This document shows, piece by piece, positions 44,944-53,180 of a stretch of 64,000 bases of DNA. Numbering within the stretch: the first letter of the stretch is position 1; each line of letters starts with the position of its first letter. Made by a program: the position numbers and the translations under genes. The DNA lies in the NCBI RefSeq assembly GCF_003241315.1, contig NZ_QFOZ01000001.1, positions 434,001 to 498,000 of the forward strand. The letters run 5' to 3'. The notes under the pieces were generated by a model. The model worked only from the letters and a program-made list of their open reading frames with translations. It was not told the DNA's origin and made no database searches. The DNA is from Lawsonella clevelandensis. Its GTDB lineage: Bacteria > Actinomycetota > Actinomycetes > Mycobacteriales > Mycobacteriaceae.

Positions 44944-45203
44944 TACATCTCCTCATCGTAACGGCACAGCCATATACGTTTGGAGCTGGCCGCCTGTCAT
45001 CACTGTACGTATGCAGCAAGAAGCAATACCTAGTACAGCGCATCTGTCACTATTCTCTAATGGGTATTCTTACGAGTAGTGACACTGTATCATTCTTATT
45101 CACAGCCTACTGCACTGGCATCAATAATGAGACTTCGTCTTATAGACTCCTGATACCATGAGAGAGTTCCTGAGAGAGTTATCGTCACGGTAAGAAGGTT
45201 CTT

Positions 45204-46982
45204 GTGCGCGCCTCAGTGCTCCCCCTATCCGATGGTGGCGAATCATCATCTCACTGCTCTAACCACAGCTCTAGCCACAACTACTCTCGCCATAGTCTTA
45301 GCCACGGTCCTTCTTCTCATTCTCAAAATACCGATAAAGTGCGGACTATCAGCAGGCTTATCGTACTGTTATTCATCATTCCGGTTGTGGGTGGTACTTT
45401 AACGTACTACAGCTTTGCACCGCATAGTTTATGGCCACTAGAACTTATCGGTATCGCAGTTCTCCTAGCTGATATTGCTCTTATTGTAGAAAAGCTTTCG
45501 TCGCATCCGTACTGGTATGCCGCTATTGCTGGTTTTGTGTGGGCAATGACACTCTACATCCCTCTTTTCCAGTGGATTAAGACTTTCGTCGGAAATCTGC
45601 CGTGGATTATTCTTTGTCTTGTCCTTTCGTTATTTTCAGTACTGGTCACAATACCTATCGCCCATTTCATACGACTGTGGGGAGTAATCTGTCTAAAAAG
45701 TGCCTTAGCCGCTGCGTTATGGTGGACTGTTGTTGAAGTAGCACGAGCGCATTTCCCTTTTGGGGGATTTCCATGGGGAAGTCCTGCCTATGCCCAGACA
45801 ACAGGCCCTCTCATGTCTGCCGCGCTATGGGGATCCACAGCAGGTACTAATTTCCTTATAGTGGTATGGTCTTACACCCTCTTCGCCTTGGTATGGGCTG
45901 TACTATGTGGGGTTTCGTATAGGCGTGAACATCACAGAATAGGGGAGGGGCTTCCGTCTACCAGACACTTTACGTCCTTCCATTTGAGATACGCATGTAT
46001 TACATGCTGTGCGCTAGTTCTTATGGGAACTATAGGTACTGCTGGGTCTTTCACGTACGATCAGTATGAGCGAGCTCACGCGGAGTCGTTGGGGGAGCGC
46101 CGCATCGCTTTTATCCAAGGGAACGTTTCTACGTCCGGTCTCAGCTTCAATACTGTTCGTATGGAAGTACTGCACAATCATGTTCAAGCAACGTTTAAGC
46201 TTGCCGATGAAGTAAAAAGAGGACTTCAGCCACAACCGGATATTGTTGTGTGGCCTGAAAACTCGGCTGATATTGATCCGATTGGTAATCCTGACGCCAA
46301 TTTTCTTATTACTCGCGCTGCTCAGGCTATTCATGCACCTATTTTGGTGGGGTCAGTATTAGGACGTGAGTCGCATAGCCCTCAACTTAATGCCATATTA
46401 TTGTGGACCGGCAAGGGGTACCAGGGAATACGACATGTCAAACGCCATATTCAACCATTTGGAGAATATCTCCCACTACGTCGTTTAGTGGAAAAAATAT
46501 CTCCTTATGCCATGTGGGCAGGTAATTTTCAGCCGGGCAATGACGATGGTGTTATTCCTGTTGATGGAACTCGTGCAGGTGTTGCTACCTGTTTTGAAAT
46601 TATCTTTGATGATAGTGGCCGGCAGGCTGTTCACCATGCTGCTAACTGGTTAGCAGTACCAACGAATAATGCTACGTTCGGTTTTTCCAATGAGACATAC
46701 CAGCAACTTGCTATCAGCCAATTTCGTGCACGCGAATTACACCGGTGGGTTGTTGTAGCATCCACTTCTGGCGCAAGTGCGTTTATTTCCCCAGATGGCA
46801 CTATCTGGGACGAGACACCTCTCTATGAACAGCATTACGCAGTGCGCTCTATATCTCTTTATGGAATACGAACTGCTGCAACTTATCTTCAGCCATGGTT
46901 GGATAGAATTTTCTGTACTCTGGGAATTCTCGTGTGCATTGGATCGATTATCTCCTGGAAAAAGCGTAAAATCCCTCTCTAG
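45204..46982 (+). CDS. lnt: Apolipoprotein N-acyltransferase
   Basis: Lnt adds the third acyl chain to the N-terminal Cys of lipoproteins in the membrane. The 592-residue protein has about seven membrane segments followed by an outer nitrilase-like domain with the triad Glu352 (VVWPENSAD), Lys413 (HVKRHIQPFGEYLP) and Cys463 (GVATCFEII). Residues 12-40 are rich in Ser and His, unusual for the family. GTG 45204 has AGAAGG five bases upstream. The ppm1 gene follows 62 bases later; in M. tuberculosis the two are one fused protein. Confidence 0.94.
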   Translation: MRASVLPLSDGGESSSHCSNHSSSHNYSRHSLSHGPSSHSQNTDKVRTISRLIVLLFIIPVVGGTLTYYSFAPHSLWPLELIGIAVLLADIALIVEKLSSHPYWYAAIAGFVWAMTLYIPLFQWIKTFVGNLPWIILCLVLSLFSVLVTIPIAHFIRLWGVICLKSALAAALWWTVVEVARAHFPFGGFPWGSPAYAQTTGPLMSAALWGSTAGTNFLIVVWSYTLFALVWAVLCGVSYRREHHRIGEGLPSTRHFTSFHLRYACITCCALVLMGTIGTAGSFTYDQYERAHAESLGERRIAFIQGNVSTSGLSFNTVRMEVLHNHVQATFKLADEVKRGLQPQPDIVVWPENSADIDPIGNPDANFLITRAAQAIHAPILVGSVLGRESHSPQLNAILLWTGKGYQGIRHVKRHIQPFGEYLPLRRLVEKISPYAMWAGNFQPGNDDGVIPVDGTRAGVATCFEIIFDDSGRQAVHHAANWLAVPTNNATFGFSNETYQQLAISQFRARELHRWVVVASTSGASAFISPDGTIWDETPLYEQHYAVRSISLYGIRTAATYLQPWLDRIFCTLGILVCIGSIISWKKRKIPL

Positions 46983-47044
46983 CTGTACTATTTCAAACAC
47001 ACCTTACGGTTTCTAACCATGAGAGTGCGTATATAAGGAAAAAC

Positions 47045-47812
47045 ATGTCTGCAAAAACTTTGAAGCCGAGTGCGCATACACTCGTCATCATCCCTACCTA
47101 TAATGAGAAAGAAAATTTACCGCTCATTGTAGATCGTGTCCGCACTACACAACCCGATGTCCATATTCTTATCGTGGATGACAACAGTCCCGATGGTACT
47201 GGCGACCTCGCTGATAAGTTTGCAGCCGACAGTGACAAAATTTTTGTTATGCACCGCGAAGGCAAAGGGGGACTGGGCGGCGCCTACATCGCTGGTTTCC
47301 ACTGGGGTCTAGACCATGGTTACACCGTTCTGTGTGAAATGGATGCAGACGGTTCCCATGCTCCCGAACAGCTCTGCAGACTTTTCGACAAAATTGATGA
47401 AGGCGCAGATATGGTTCTTGGTTCCCGCTATATTCCTGGCGGTACTGTTGTTAACTGGCCTAAGAAGCGCGAAATTCTCTCTCGTGGTGGAAATATCTAT
47501 ACACGCATTGTGCTCGGTGTAAAACTGAATGACATCACCGGCGGGTACCGTGCATATCGTCGAGAAGTACTCGAAACTATTGATCTTGATGCTGTCGGTT
47601 CAGTGGGCTACTGCTTCCAGATTGATCTAGCTTGGCGTGCTATTCAAGCTGGCTTCACTGTAGTAGAAGTTCCTATTACGTTCACTGAGCGCGAGATCGG
47701 TGAATCCAAAATGAGCGGAAATATCATTACTGAAGCCTTCGGTCGTGTTTTCCTGTGGGGAATGAAATCTCGTTTTGAAAAGCTTCGTAAGCTTCTTAAC
47801 CTCGATAAATAG
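47045..47812 (+). CDS. ppm1: Polyprenol monophosphomannose synthase
   Basis: Ppm1 transfers mannose from GDP-mannose to polyprenyl phosphate at the inner membrane face. The product feeds membrane mannosyltransferases (such as the MptB-like protein at 3510) and protein O-mannosylation. The 255-residue GT2 enzyme shows VIIPTYNEKENLPLIVDR, LIVDDNSPDGTGDLAD, CEMDADGSH (the DxD metal motif), ITGGYRAYRR and VPITFTEREIGESKMS. It has no membrane segment of its own, so interaction with Lnt may anchor it. AAGGA precedes the ATG and a strong terminator follows. Confidence 0.96.
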   Translation: MSAKTLKPSAHTLVIIPTYNEKENLPLIVDRVRTTQPDVHILIVDDNSPDGTGDLADKFAADSDKIFVMHREGKGGLGGAYIAGFHWGLDHGYTVLCEMDADGSHAPEQLCRLFDKIDEGADMVLGSRYIPGGTVVNWPKKREILSRGGNIYTRIVLGVKLNDITGGYRAYRREVLETIDLDAVGSVGYCFQIDLAWRAIQAGFTVVEVPITFTEREIGESKMSGNIITEAFGRVFLWGMKSRFEKLRKLLNLDK

Positions 47813-47823
47813 CATCTAAATTC

Positions 47824-47857
47824 AATGAAGACCCCCGCATAAGCGGGGGTCTTCATT
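47824..47857. terminator. Terminator between ppm1 and rbpA
   Basis: A perfect 15-base inverted repeat (47824-47838 with 47843-47857) with a four-base loop AT/AA lies between convergent genes. GC-rich stem tops and AATG/CATT feet suit termination in both directions. Confidence 0.92.
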
Positions 47858-47882
47858 ACTTATATGCTAAGAATTAGCAACT

Positions 47883-48236
47883 CTAAGAGTTGCTGCTAGG
47901 GAGACGACGGCGACGCTTCTTAAGAACTTCGAGACGTTCTTGAAGAAGTTCCTGTAGTTCCTCTTCACTGCGTCGTTCAAGGAGCATATCCCAGTGGGTG
48001 CGAGGAGGTTTTACTTGCTTGTCTTTTTCTTCTTTGCCATCGACTCGGGTTCCCTCCATCCCATTCTTGCATATCCATGTTTGTGGAATTTCCGCATCGT
48101 GGGAAAATGGAACGACGAATTCTTCACCGTTACTGCAGCGGTATGTAATCATCTGCCGAGGTGCTAAATCATGGTTACGATCAGTTTCGTAACTAACGGC
48201 GCCAAGCCGACTACCTCGTAATACACGATCAGCCAT
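47883..48236 (-). CDS. rbpA: RNA polymerase-binding protein RbpA
   Basis: RbpA is an actinobacterial factor that binds RNA polymerase and principal sigma, stabilising the open complex. The 117-residue protein has the N-terminal tail and core (MADRVLRGSRLGAVSYETDR, then TYRCSNGEEFVVPFSHDAEIP and TWICKNG), a basic linker, and the C-terminal sigma-interacting helix (RTHWDMLLERRSEEELQELL). The first core Cys and the later Cys are kept, but the second of each usual pair is missing, so zinc binding is unlikely. GAGG precedes the ATG. Convergent with ppm1, as in mycobacteria. Confidence 0.96.
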   Translation of the reverse strand: MADRVLRGSRLGAVSYETDRNHDLAPRQMITYRCSNGEEFVVPFSHDAEIPQTWICKNGMEGTRVDGKEEKDKQVKPPRTHWDMLLERRSEEELQELLQERLEVLKKRRRRLPSSNS

Positions 48237-48355
48237 GAATCCTCATTTCTACCATCACCGAATAAATGTGATTTATTTTAATAAAGTACACCACACCGTA
48301 TAGTTACTTATCAGTCTACCGATTTATGTAAAAAGATACGAAGGGGAGCTAACCA

Positions 48356-48694
48356 ATGTCACAGTACACGAATAAGCACGAGGATGCTCATTGTGCATGG
48401 TGTGGTCGTGACATTTCCACAAACAATCGCGGACGTAAACGAAAATACTGCTCACAATCATGTCGTCAACGAACCTATGAAGCACGACATAATCTTATAC
48501 AACAAGGTCTGTCTCCAGATTGCGTTGTTTTAACACAATCCGACACCGACGCCATTATTGACAGAATTTTCCAGGCTCGTTGTGCAGCTGAAGATCTTCT
48601 TACCGCAATTTCAGAGGGAGCAACATCAGAAGAACTTCAGGAGATCGCTACTGAAGTAGTGGCCTTGAGTCGTGAAGCTGAGCGTATCCGTTAA
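48356..48694 (+). CDS. Small Cys4 zinc-finger protein
   Basis: The protein has 112 residues and AAGGGGA in front of the ATG. The N-terminal 45 residues hold CAWCGRDI and KYCSQSCRQRTYEARHN, a four-Cys treble-clef-like zinc site with a basic helix after it. The rest is a two-helix acidic region (ARCAAEDLLTAISEGATSEE). Such KYCS-x2-CR motifs occur in small actinobacterial proteins of unknown role, and nucleic-acid binding is plausible. It is divergent from rbpA over a 119-base AT-rich spacer, and a large gap follows it. Confidence 0.8.
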   Translation: MSQYTNKHEDAHCAWCGRDISTNNRGRKRKYCSQSCRQRTYEARHNLIQQGLSPDCVVLTQSDTDAIIDRIFQARCAAEDLLTAISEGATSEELQEIATEVVALSREAERIR

Positions 48695-49118
48695 TTAGCA
48701 GGAATAGTGTTCATACCCTTTGTCTGATCACGACCGGGAAAGCCGTACTAATTTTGTCACTGTGACGAAATTAGTACGTGCAGCTCTATATTCTTCATGA
48801 CCAACAGAAGTGCAGGTAACTACACATACAGGCAGATGTCATGGCAATTACAAACAGCACATGGCATCAATTTATTATTGTGCTAACTATTTAATATGCA
48901 CACTGTAGTCACACATATGAATACAACTGCGAGTAGTAGGTCCTTTACTTTTTAATCAGTACATATATCCCTACATTTATTCCTACGTCATCACTAACAG
49001 TAATTATCCGATAATCTACATTATGTCATTTTAACTGTTAGGAGTTACACTCTCGTACTGTTCATACTGTCTTCGGACTACTACCCTCTACTACCGATTC
49101 ACCGCTGAATCTGTCTAA
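48695..49118. other. 424-base gap without a gene
   Basis: This AT-rich stretch lies between two genes that converge on it. No frame with a ribosome site was found. It holds the palindrome at 48744-48778 and short A/T-rich words. I see no tRNA, no CRISPR repeats and no clear terminator with a T run at either end. A small RNA or a degraded gene cannot be excluded. Confidence 0.6.
48744..48778. promoter_or_regulatory. 35-base near-perfect palindrome in the gap
   Basis: CGTACTAATTTTGTCAC (48744-48760) and GTGACGAAATTAGTACG (48762-48778) match as 17-base arms with one mismatch, around a single central T. It lies 50 bases past the zinc-finger gene. The very short centre suits a protein-binding site; an RNA hairpin terminator is possible but there is no T run after it. 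Confidence 0.8.
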
Positions 49119-50339
49119 CTATCGTTTAGTAAAAACTAACCGCTGATACTCAAGTGCACCCGTCCGCACAGCTGCTCGCGAAATAGCTAAAGCAGTACGC
49201 CAAAGGCGACGGTACACAGCGTCGTAACCTAACGCTCCAGCCTCAGCTACATGTGCACGAAAACTCTCATCCCATAGTTCCAACGAACGAATATAGTGAT
49301 GTCCACAATGCGTGGCTTGAGTTAACTGAGCTCCTACCGCCTCTAGCGCAGCAACACACTCACTGCGGGAACGAAGTTGGCTATCTGCATCAATATATGA
49401 CCACCACCACGATAGCGGCATCTCCTGCCGAGTATGACCCCGCCAAGGACGTTCCACGACAATACGACCTCGTGGAGCAACATCATCAGCAACCAGCTGA
49501 GGTAGTACGTCGTAAATATTGTCATGCGGCAACGAGGACACTGATATAAGAACGTCATATACCCCCGTATTACGGTATAACCCCGGGATAAGGCGAATTC
49601 TCCCCCGTTTTGCTTCGTTAGCGCGCTCCGTAAGAATTTTCTCCACTTGAGGATTCTCACACAGTACTGTTACATCACAGCCGAATGATGCTGCTTCTAA
49701 AGCCGCTTCTCCCCACTCCGCTCCTACAAAAAGAACATTATCGCGCCGTCTCAGACCCGCATCCATGAGCATTCGAGCAACTCGTCGACGCTGCGCCCCA
49801 AAAAGATCTTTTCGAAGCGGCAAAGGTGACGGATCATCGAGATAGATCTCCGCTACTCCTTTTTCCACTACCGTGGAACGTGGACCGTTAATAAAATCGG
49901 CTGCTCCAATATTGAAAGTGTCATCGAGGCATGTTGAGAAAAATTCAAAAGTACGCTTACGTGGAGCAGAAACCAAAGGTTTACGACGTTCTGCTCTCTC
50001 TTTGCGGGGAAGAGCTCCCTTCAAAGACATGGCGTCCACCCACAGGTATGAGGGGTCTTGTGCATCCCACTCCCCTGCCATGAAACTTTCTGCTAGACCA
50101 AGCCAACCATTGTCCATAAAACGCTCGTCTACTGCAGCTTCATCGTAAAGTTTGACAGTACGAGCAGAGTCAGAATCCTCGAGAGGCAATCTCCCCGGTA
50201 CTAGTTCCGGACACTCTCCTTCTACAGTGAGCCATGTAAACTGAGGCAACTGTTCTCGAAGATGGTATTTACGTATACGAAAATGCGAATGTGTAGGAGG
50301 CGCCAAACGTGGCCACGCTGAAAGATCTAATAACGTCAT
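49119..50339 (-). CDS. Diverged cyclopropane-fatty-acid-synthase-like methyltransferase
   Basis: The 406-residue protein follows the layout of the CFA synthase family. Residues 79-92 (WLGLAESFMAGEWD) match the N-terminal signature, and the C-terminus (ELWDESFRAHVAEAGALGYDAVYRRLWRTALAISRAAVRTG) matches well. The methyltransferase core is altered: the SAM loop reads FVGAEWGE (residues 204-211), the HYDLSND-type motif is missing, and CENPQ replaces the usual TLS-x2-Q. It may methylate another lipid or have lost activity. No clear ribosome site beyond AGGTGG at long distance. The thioesterase gene lies 82 bases upstream on the same strand. Confidence 0.72.
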   Translation of the reverse strand: MTLLDLSAWPRLAPPTHSHFRIRKYHLREQLPQFTWLTVEGECPELVPGRLPLEDSDSARTVKLYDEAAVDERFMDNGWLGLAESFMAGEWDAQDPSYLWVDAMSLKGALPRKERAERRKPLVSAPRKRTFEFFSTCLDDTFNIGAADFINGPRSTVVEKGVAEIYLDDPSPLPLRKDLFGAQRRRVARMLMDAGLRRRDNVLFVGAEWGEAALEAASFGCDVTVLCENPQVEKILTERANEAKRGRIRLIPGLYRNTGVYDVLISVSSLPHDNIYDVLPQLVADDVAPRGRIVVERPWRGHTRQEMPLSWWWSYIDADSQLRSRSECVAALEAVGAQLTQATHCGHHYIRSLELWDESFRAHVAEAGALGYDAVYRRLWRTALAISRAAVRTGALEYQRLVFTKR

Positions 50340-50421
50340 CGCTGTTCACGCCACCTTTTATCGAGAAACTACAGACGCACGTATCCACATTGCTAACGAA
50401 GCTTATGCCACGCCTAAATTA

Positions 50422-50895
50422 CTACCTATCCGGCAATGAATCTAAAGAAAGATTAGCAAGATGTAGTTTTCCCTGAGCAGCTTGTTTGCCATCGTCACGA
50501 ACAATATCAACAATCCAAATTTGCTGAGTCCGTCCGCGATGTAAAGGTGTCGCTGTTGCAGTTAAACGTCCTTCCGTTACCGGACGCAGAAAATCTGTAT
50601 CATTAGACGAACCGACTGCTAGTTTCCGTCCACCAAGCCACCACCATGCAGCTAGAGACCCCACATCTTCAACGAGAGACGCATAAATACCGCCATGCAC
50701 AATTCCCATAGGCTGGCAGAACTGAGGTCCTACATCCAGATGAGCTACTACTCTATCGGGTGAAATCTCATCATAGACAATGCCAAGTGTGCGAGAAAAG
50801 CCTTCACATTCGAGAACTTTTCGAGCTTCATCCAATTCTCTTTTATTAAGGGTGCGCCCTATATACGGGGCGTAAAGCTTTATAAGATCTCGCAC
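50422..50895 (-). CDS. PaaI-type hotdog thioesterase
   Basis: A 157-residue single hotdog domain of the PaaI/4HBT group. MGIVHGGIYASLVEDVGSLAAWW is the active-site helix with its Glu/Asp and Gly-Gly, followed by SNDTDFLRPVTEGRLTATATPLHRGRTQQIW. These enzymes hydrolyse acyl-CoA thioesters; the substrate is unknown. The start is GTG with AAGGAG upstream. The next gene upstream (50923) is 27 bases away on the same strand, so they probably form one transcript, perhaps continuing into the CFA-synthase-like gene. Confidence 0.88.
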   Translation of the reverse strand: MRDLIKLYAPYIGRTLNKRELDEARKVLECEGFSRTLGIVYDEISPDRVVAHLDVGPQFCQPMGIVHGGIYASLVEDVGSLAAWWWLGGRKLAVGSSNDTDFLRPVTEGRLTATATPLHRGRTQQIWIVDIVRDDGKQAAQGKLHLANLSLDSLPDR

Positions 50896-50922
50896 CAGTA
50901 GCTCCTTGTATCACAGTGATAG

Positions 50923-51612
50923 CTAGAGTCTACTCACCCTTCGTTTAAGAGGCAGACCGAGGCGTTCACAACTCTCGTAGATACAGTGCATTCGTCGCTC
51001 TACTTGCTCTTGTTTTCTGGGATAGCGATGCATAGCAAGTTTGGCATAACCGTTGATAAGACCATGCAAAGGCCCCCAACATATCGATTCAGAAAGACCG
51101 CTAAGACGGCTTATCTCCTCCATAATGGGGATGAGACTTTCCTGCGCCTGTACCATTGTCCAATCAGCCATATCCTCTTCAGTCGGTATAACGAGATATG
51201 ACTGCAACTGCGTAACATACGGATCATCCTTTAACACACGGACGCGGGCACGCACAGCGCCATATCGATCAAAACCACCAAGCACATGTGTACGAAGCAG
51301 AATATTTCCCGGACATACTTCCCATACACGGCCACTGAGCATGTAACTTGTTACTACTCCACCTAGGACGAGGTGGATCATGTGGCTACATACGTCCTCA
51401 ATAGCCTGGTTCTTATTCGAACTCGAGTCGACAACTGAGTGGTAATAGTCTTCTAGGTACTTGTTCTTGATCACATCTGTAATGGTTATCCACCGACGAT
51501 GAGGACATTCTTCAATATCTGCTACGGAATACAAATGTGGCTCCTCTTCGCATAGACTTCCGCCCATGTCCGCAATTTCACGGAGTACTTCTTTAGCGTA
51601 AAAATCGAGCAT
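50923..51612 (-). CDS. Unknown protein, faintly FhuF-like
   Basis: The 229-residue protein is not confidently recognised. SESICWGPLHGLINGYAKLAMH and the preceding block resemble the middle of ferric-siderophore reductases of the FhuF type. However, those end in Cys-Cys-x(10)-Cys-x2-Cys, and this one stops at LKRRVSRL with no such cluster. No alternative frame downstream restores it. MIHLVLGGVVTSYML is hydrophobic but short. The ATG has a weak ribosome site. Its role with the thioesterase downstream is unknown. Confidence 0.65.
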   Translation of the reverse strand: MLDFYAKEVLREIADMGGSLCEEEPHLYSVADIEECPHRRWITITDVIKNKYLEDYYHSVVDSSSNKNQAIEDVCSHMIHLVLGGVVTSYMLSGRVWEVCPGNILLRTHVLGGFDRYGAVRARVRVLKDDPYVTQLQSYLVIPTEEDMADWTMVQAQESLIPIMEEISRLSGLSESICWGPLHGLINGYAKLAMHRYPRKQEQVERRMHCIYESCERLGLPLKRRVSRL

Positions 51613-51806
51613 TTACTGAAAACTTTCTCTTTCATTGAAGATGCCCTGCATTTGAAAAGGAATTGTTCTACAACTGCGGCCTTTTATCAAAATACTAAGA
51701 AATATTGAGCCATAATAAAGCGACCTGAGACGAGTCTGAGGGCTAGAACACACGCATTTAAGTACAATAAAAAACATACGAATTAGGAGGGAAAACCAGC
51801 ACAGTT

Positions 51807-53180
51807 ATGGGAATCGCTACACAAATACTGTCATTAATTGGGTTTGTGGCAATTACTAACATAACGGCAATTTTTGTTGCCGCGGAATTCTCTCTGACGG
51901 CTCTCGAGAAGTCTGCGATTGATAGAGAAGCGGCTACTGGCAGTAAGCGTGGACAGAAGCTGAAACATGCGCATGAACATCTCTCTTTTGCGCTTTCCGG
52001 ATGCCAAGTAGGTATTACCCTTACCACACTTATTACCGGTTATCTCGCCGAACCAGTATTGGCGCAATTTTTACGACCCCTACTGCACAAGATTCCCCAG
52101 TTATCCGATTCTTCTGTCGATAAAATTTCCCTCGCACTCGCTCTTATTATCGCGACGATACTTTCTATGACATACGGGGAGCTTGTTCCCAAAAACTGGG
52201 CAATTAGTGAATCAATGCGAATCGCTAAAGCGTCAGCACCCTTTCTTATGGGTTTTTCAGCATTCTTTCGGCCTCTCATTAACAGTCTCAATAGTTCCGC
52301 TAATGCGATTGTTCGCCATCTAGGGGCTCAACCCGTTGATGAACTCGCCTCTGCACGATCACCGCAGGAGTTAGACAGAATAGTCCAAGAATCGGCTCTA
52401 GATGGCCATCTCCCGGCTCATACTGCGCAAGTTGTGCAAAGATCCCTTCAATTCGGAAATCTCTCCGCAGAAGACATTATGACGCCTAGATCGCGTATCG
52501 AGACCATCTCGGCGGATGCAGTAGCACGTGAGCTTCTTGAACGAGCGGAAGAAACTGGTATATCACGTTTCCCCGTAGTATCTGGAGATCTTGACAGCAC
52601 TCTGGGAATTGTCCATGTAAAAGACGCTTTTCCAGTACCACTAGATAAACTTTCTACGGTCACTATGCGTGACCTTATGAAACCTCTCCCCCGCCTCCCT
52701 GACAGTCTTGATGCCGATACGGTGCTAACAACTATCCGTGCGAGCGGCCAACAATCTGCACTCGTTATTGATGAATACGGAGGTGCAGCAGGTCTCATCA
52801 CCGTGGAAGACATTATTGAGGAAATCCTCGGCGACGTACGAGATGAACACGATGCCAGTATGCTAGATGTTCTTAAACGCGGTAGTAGTTGGGACTGCTC
52901 TGGTCAGCTTCGTCGAGATGAAGTGGTCTCTGCCACAACATATCTCTTCCCAGATAATCAGTCATTTGATACTCTTGGTGGACTCATCATGTGGAAGTTG
53001 GGACGCATTCCGGAAGAAGGCGATGAATTAGATCTTCCTTGCGAAACACAAATGTTGGAGGACTCACCTGATATACAGTGGCACTGCCGCATAACACATA
53101 TGGATGGTCGACGTATAGATCGAGTTCTTCTTACCCCGCGACACCCTGTTTCTTCTTCCTCTAGTGAGGAAAAGCAATGA
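51807..53180 (+). CDS. CNNM/CorC-type membrane protein with CBS domains (first copy)
   Basis: The protein has 457 residues. A DUF21 membrane domain (about 1-190, four hydrophobic segments; FVAAEFSLTALEKSAID near residue 25) is followed by a CBS pair (MTPRSRIETI to VDEYGGAAGLITVEDIIEEILG) and a CorC_HlyC domain near the C-terminus. Family members export or control magnesium or other divalent cations; the old name is hemolysin-like. AGGAGGG lies 14 bases before the ATG, an unusually long spacing with no in-frame start in between. It overlaps the second copy by four bases, as a tandem pair also found in mycobacteria. Confidence 0.9.
   Translation: MGIATQILSLIGFVAITNITAIFVAAEFSLTALEKSAIDREAATGSKRGQKLKHAHEHLSFALSGCQVGITLTTLITGYLAEPVLAQFLRPLLHKIPQLSDSSVDKISLALALIIATILSMTYGELVPKNWAISESMRIAKASAPFLMGFSAFFRPLINSLNSSANAIVRHLGAQPVDELASARSPQELDRIVQESALDGHLPAHTAQVVQRSLQFGNLSAEDIMTPRSRIETISADAVARELLERAEETGISRFPVVSGDLDSTLGIVHVKDAFPVPLDKLSTVTMRDLMKPLPRLPDSLDADTVLTTIRASGQQSALVIDEYGGAAGLITVEDIIEEILGDVRDEHDASMLDVLKRGSSWDCSGQLRRDEVVSATTYLFPDNQSFDTLGGLIMWKLGRIPEEGDELDLPCETQMLEDSPDIQWHCRITHMDGRRIDRVLLTPRHPVSSSSSEEKQ

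Noticed and set aside
45045..45084. TGTCACTA/TAGTGACA inverted repeat in the 260-base spacer between the acyltransferase and lnt genes
   Set aside because: Only eight bases per arm with a 24-base gap and little pairing inside; too weak to call an operator or terminator.
45204..47812. Fused Lnt-Ppm1 protein as in M. tuberculosis
   Set aside because: A stop codon and a separate start with its own ribosome site divide the two frames.
50896..50940. Frameshift cutting off a FhuF Fe-S cluster in the gene at 50923
   Set aside because: All three frames after the stop were read and none contains adjacent Cys codons.
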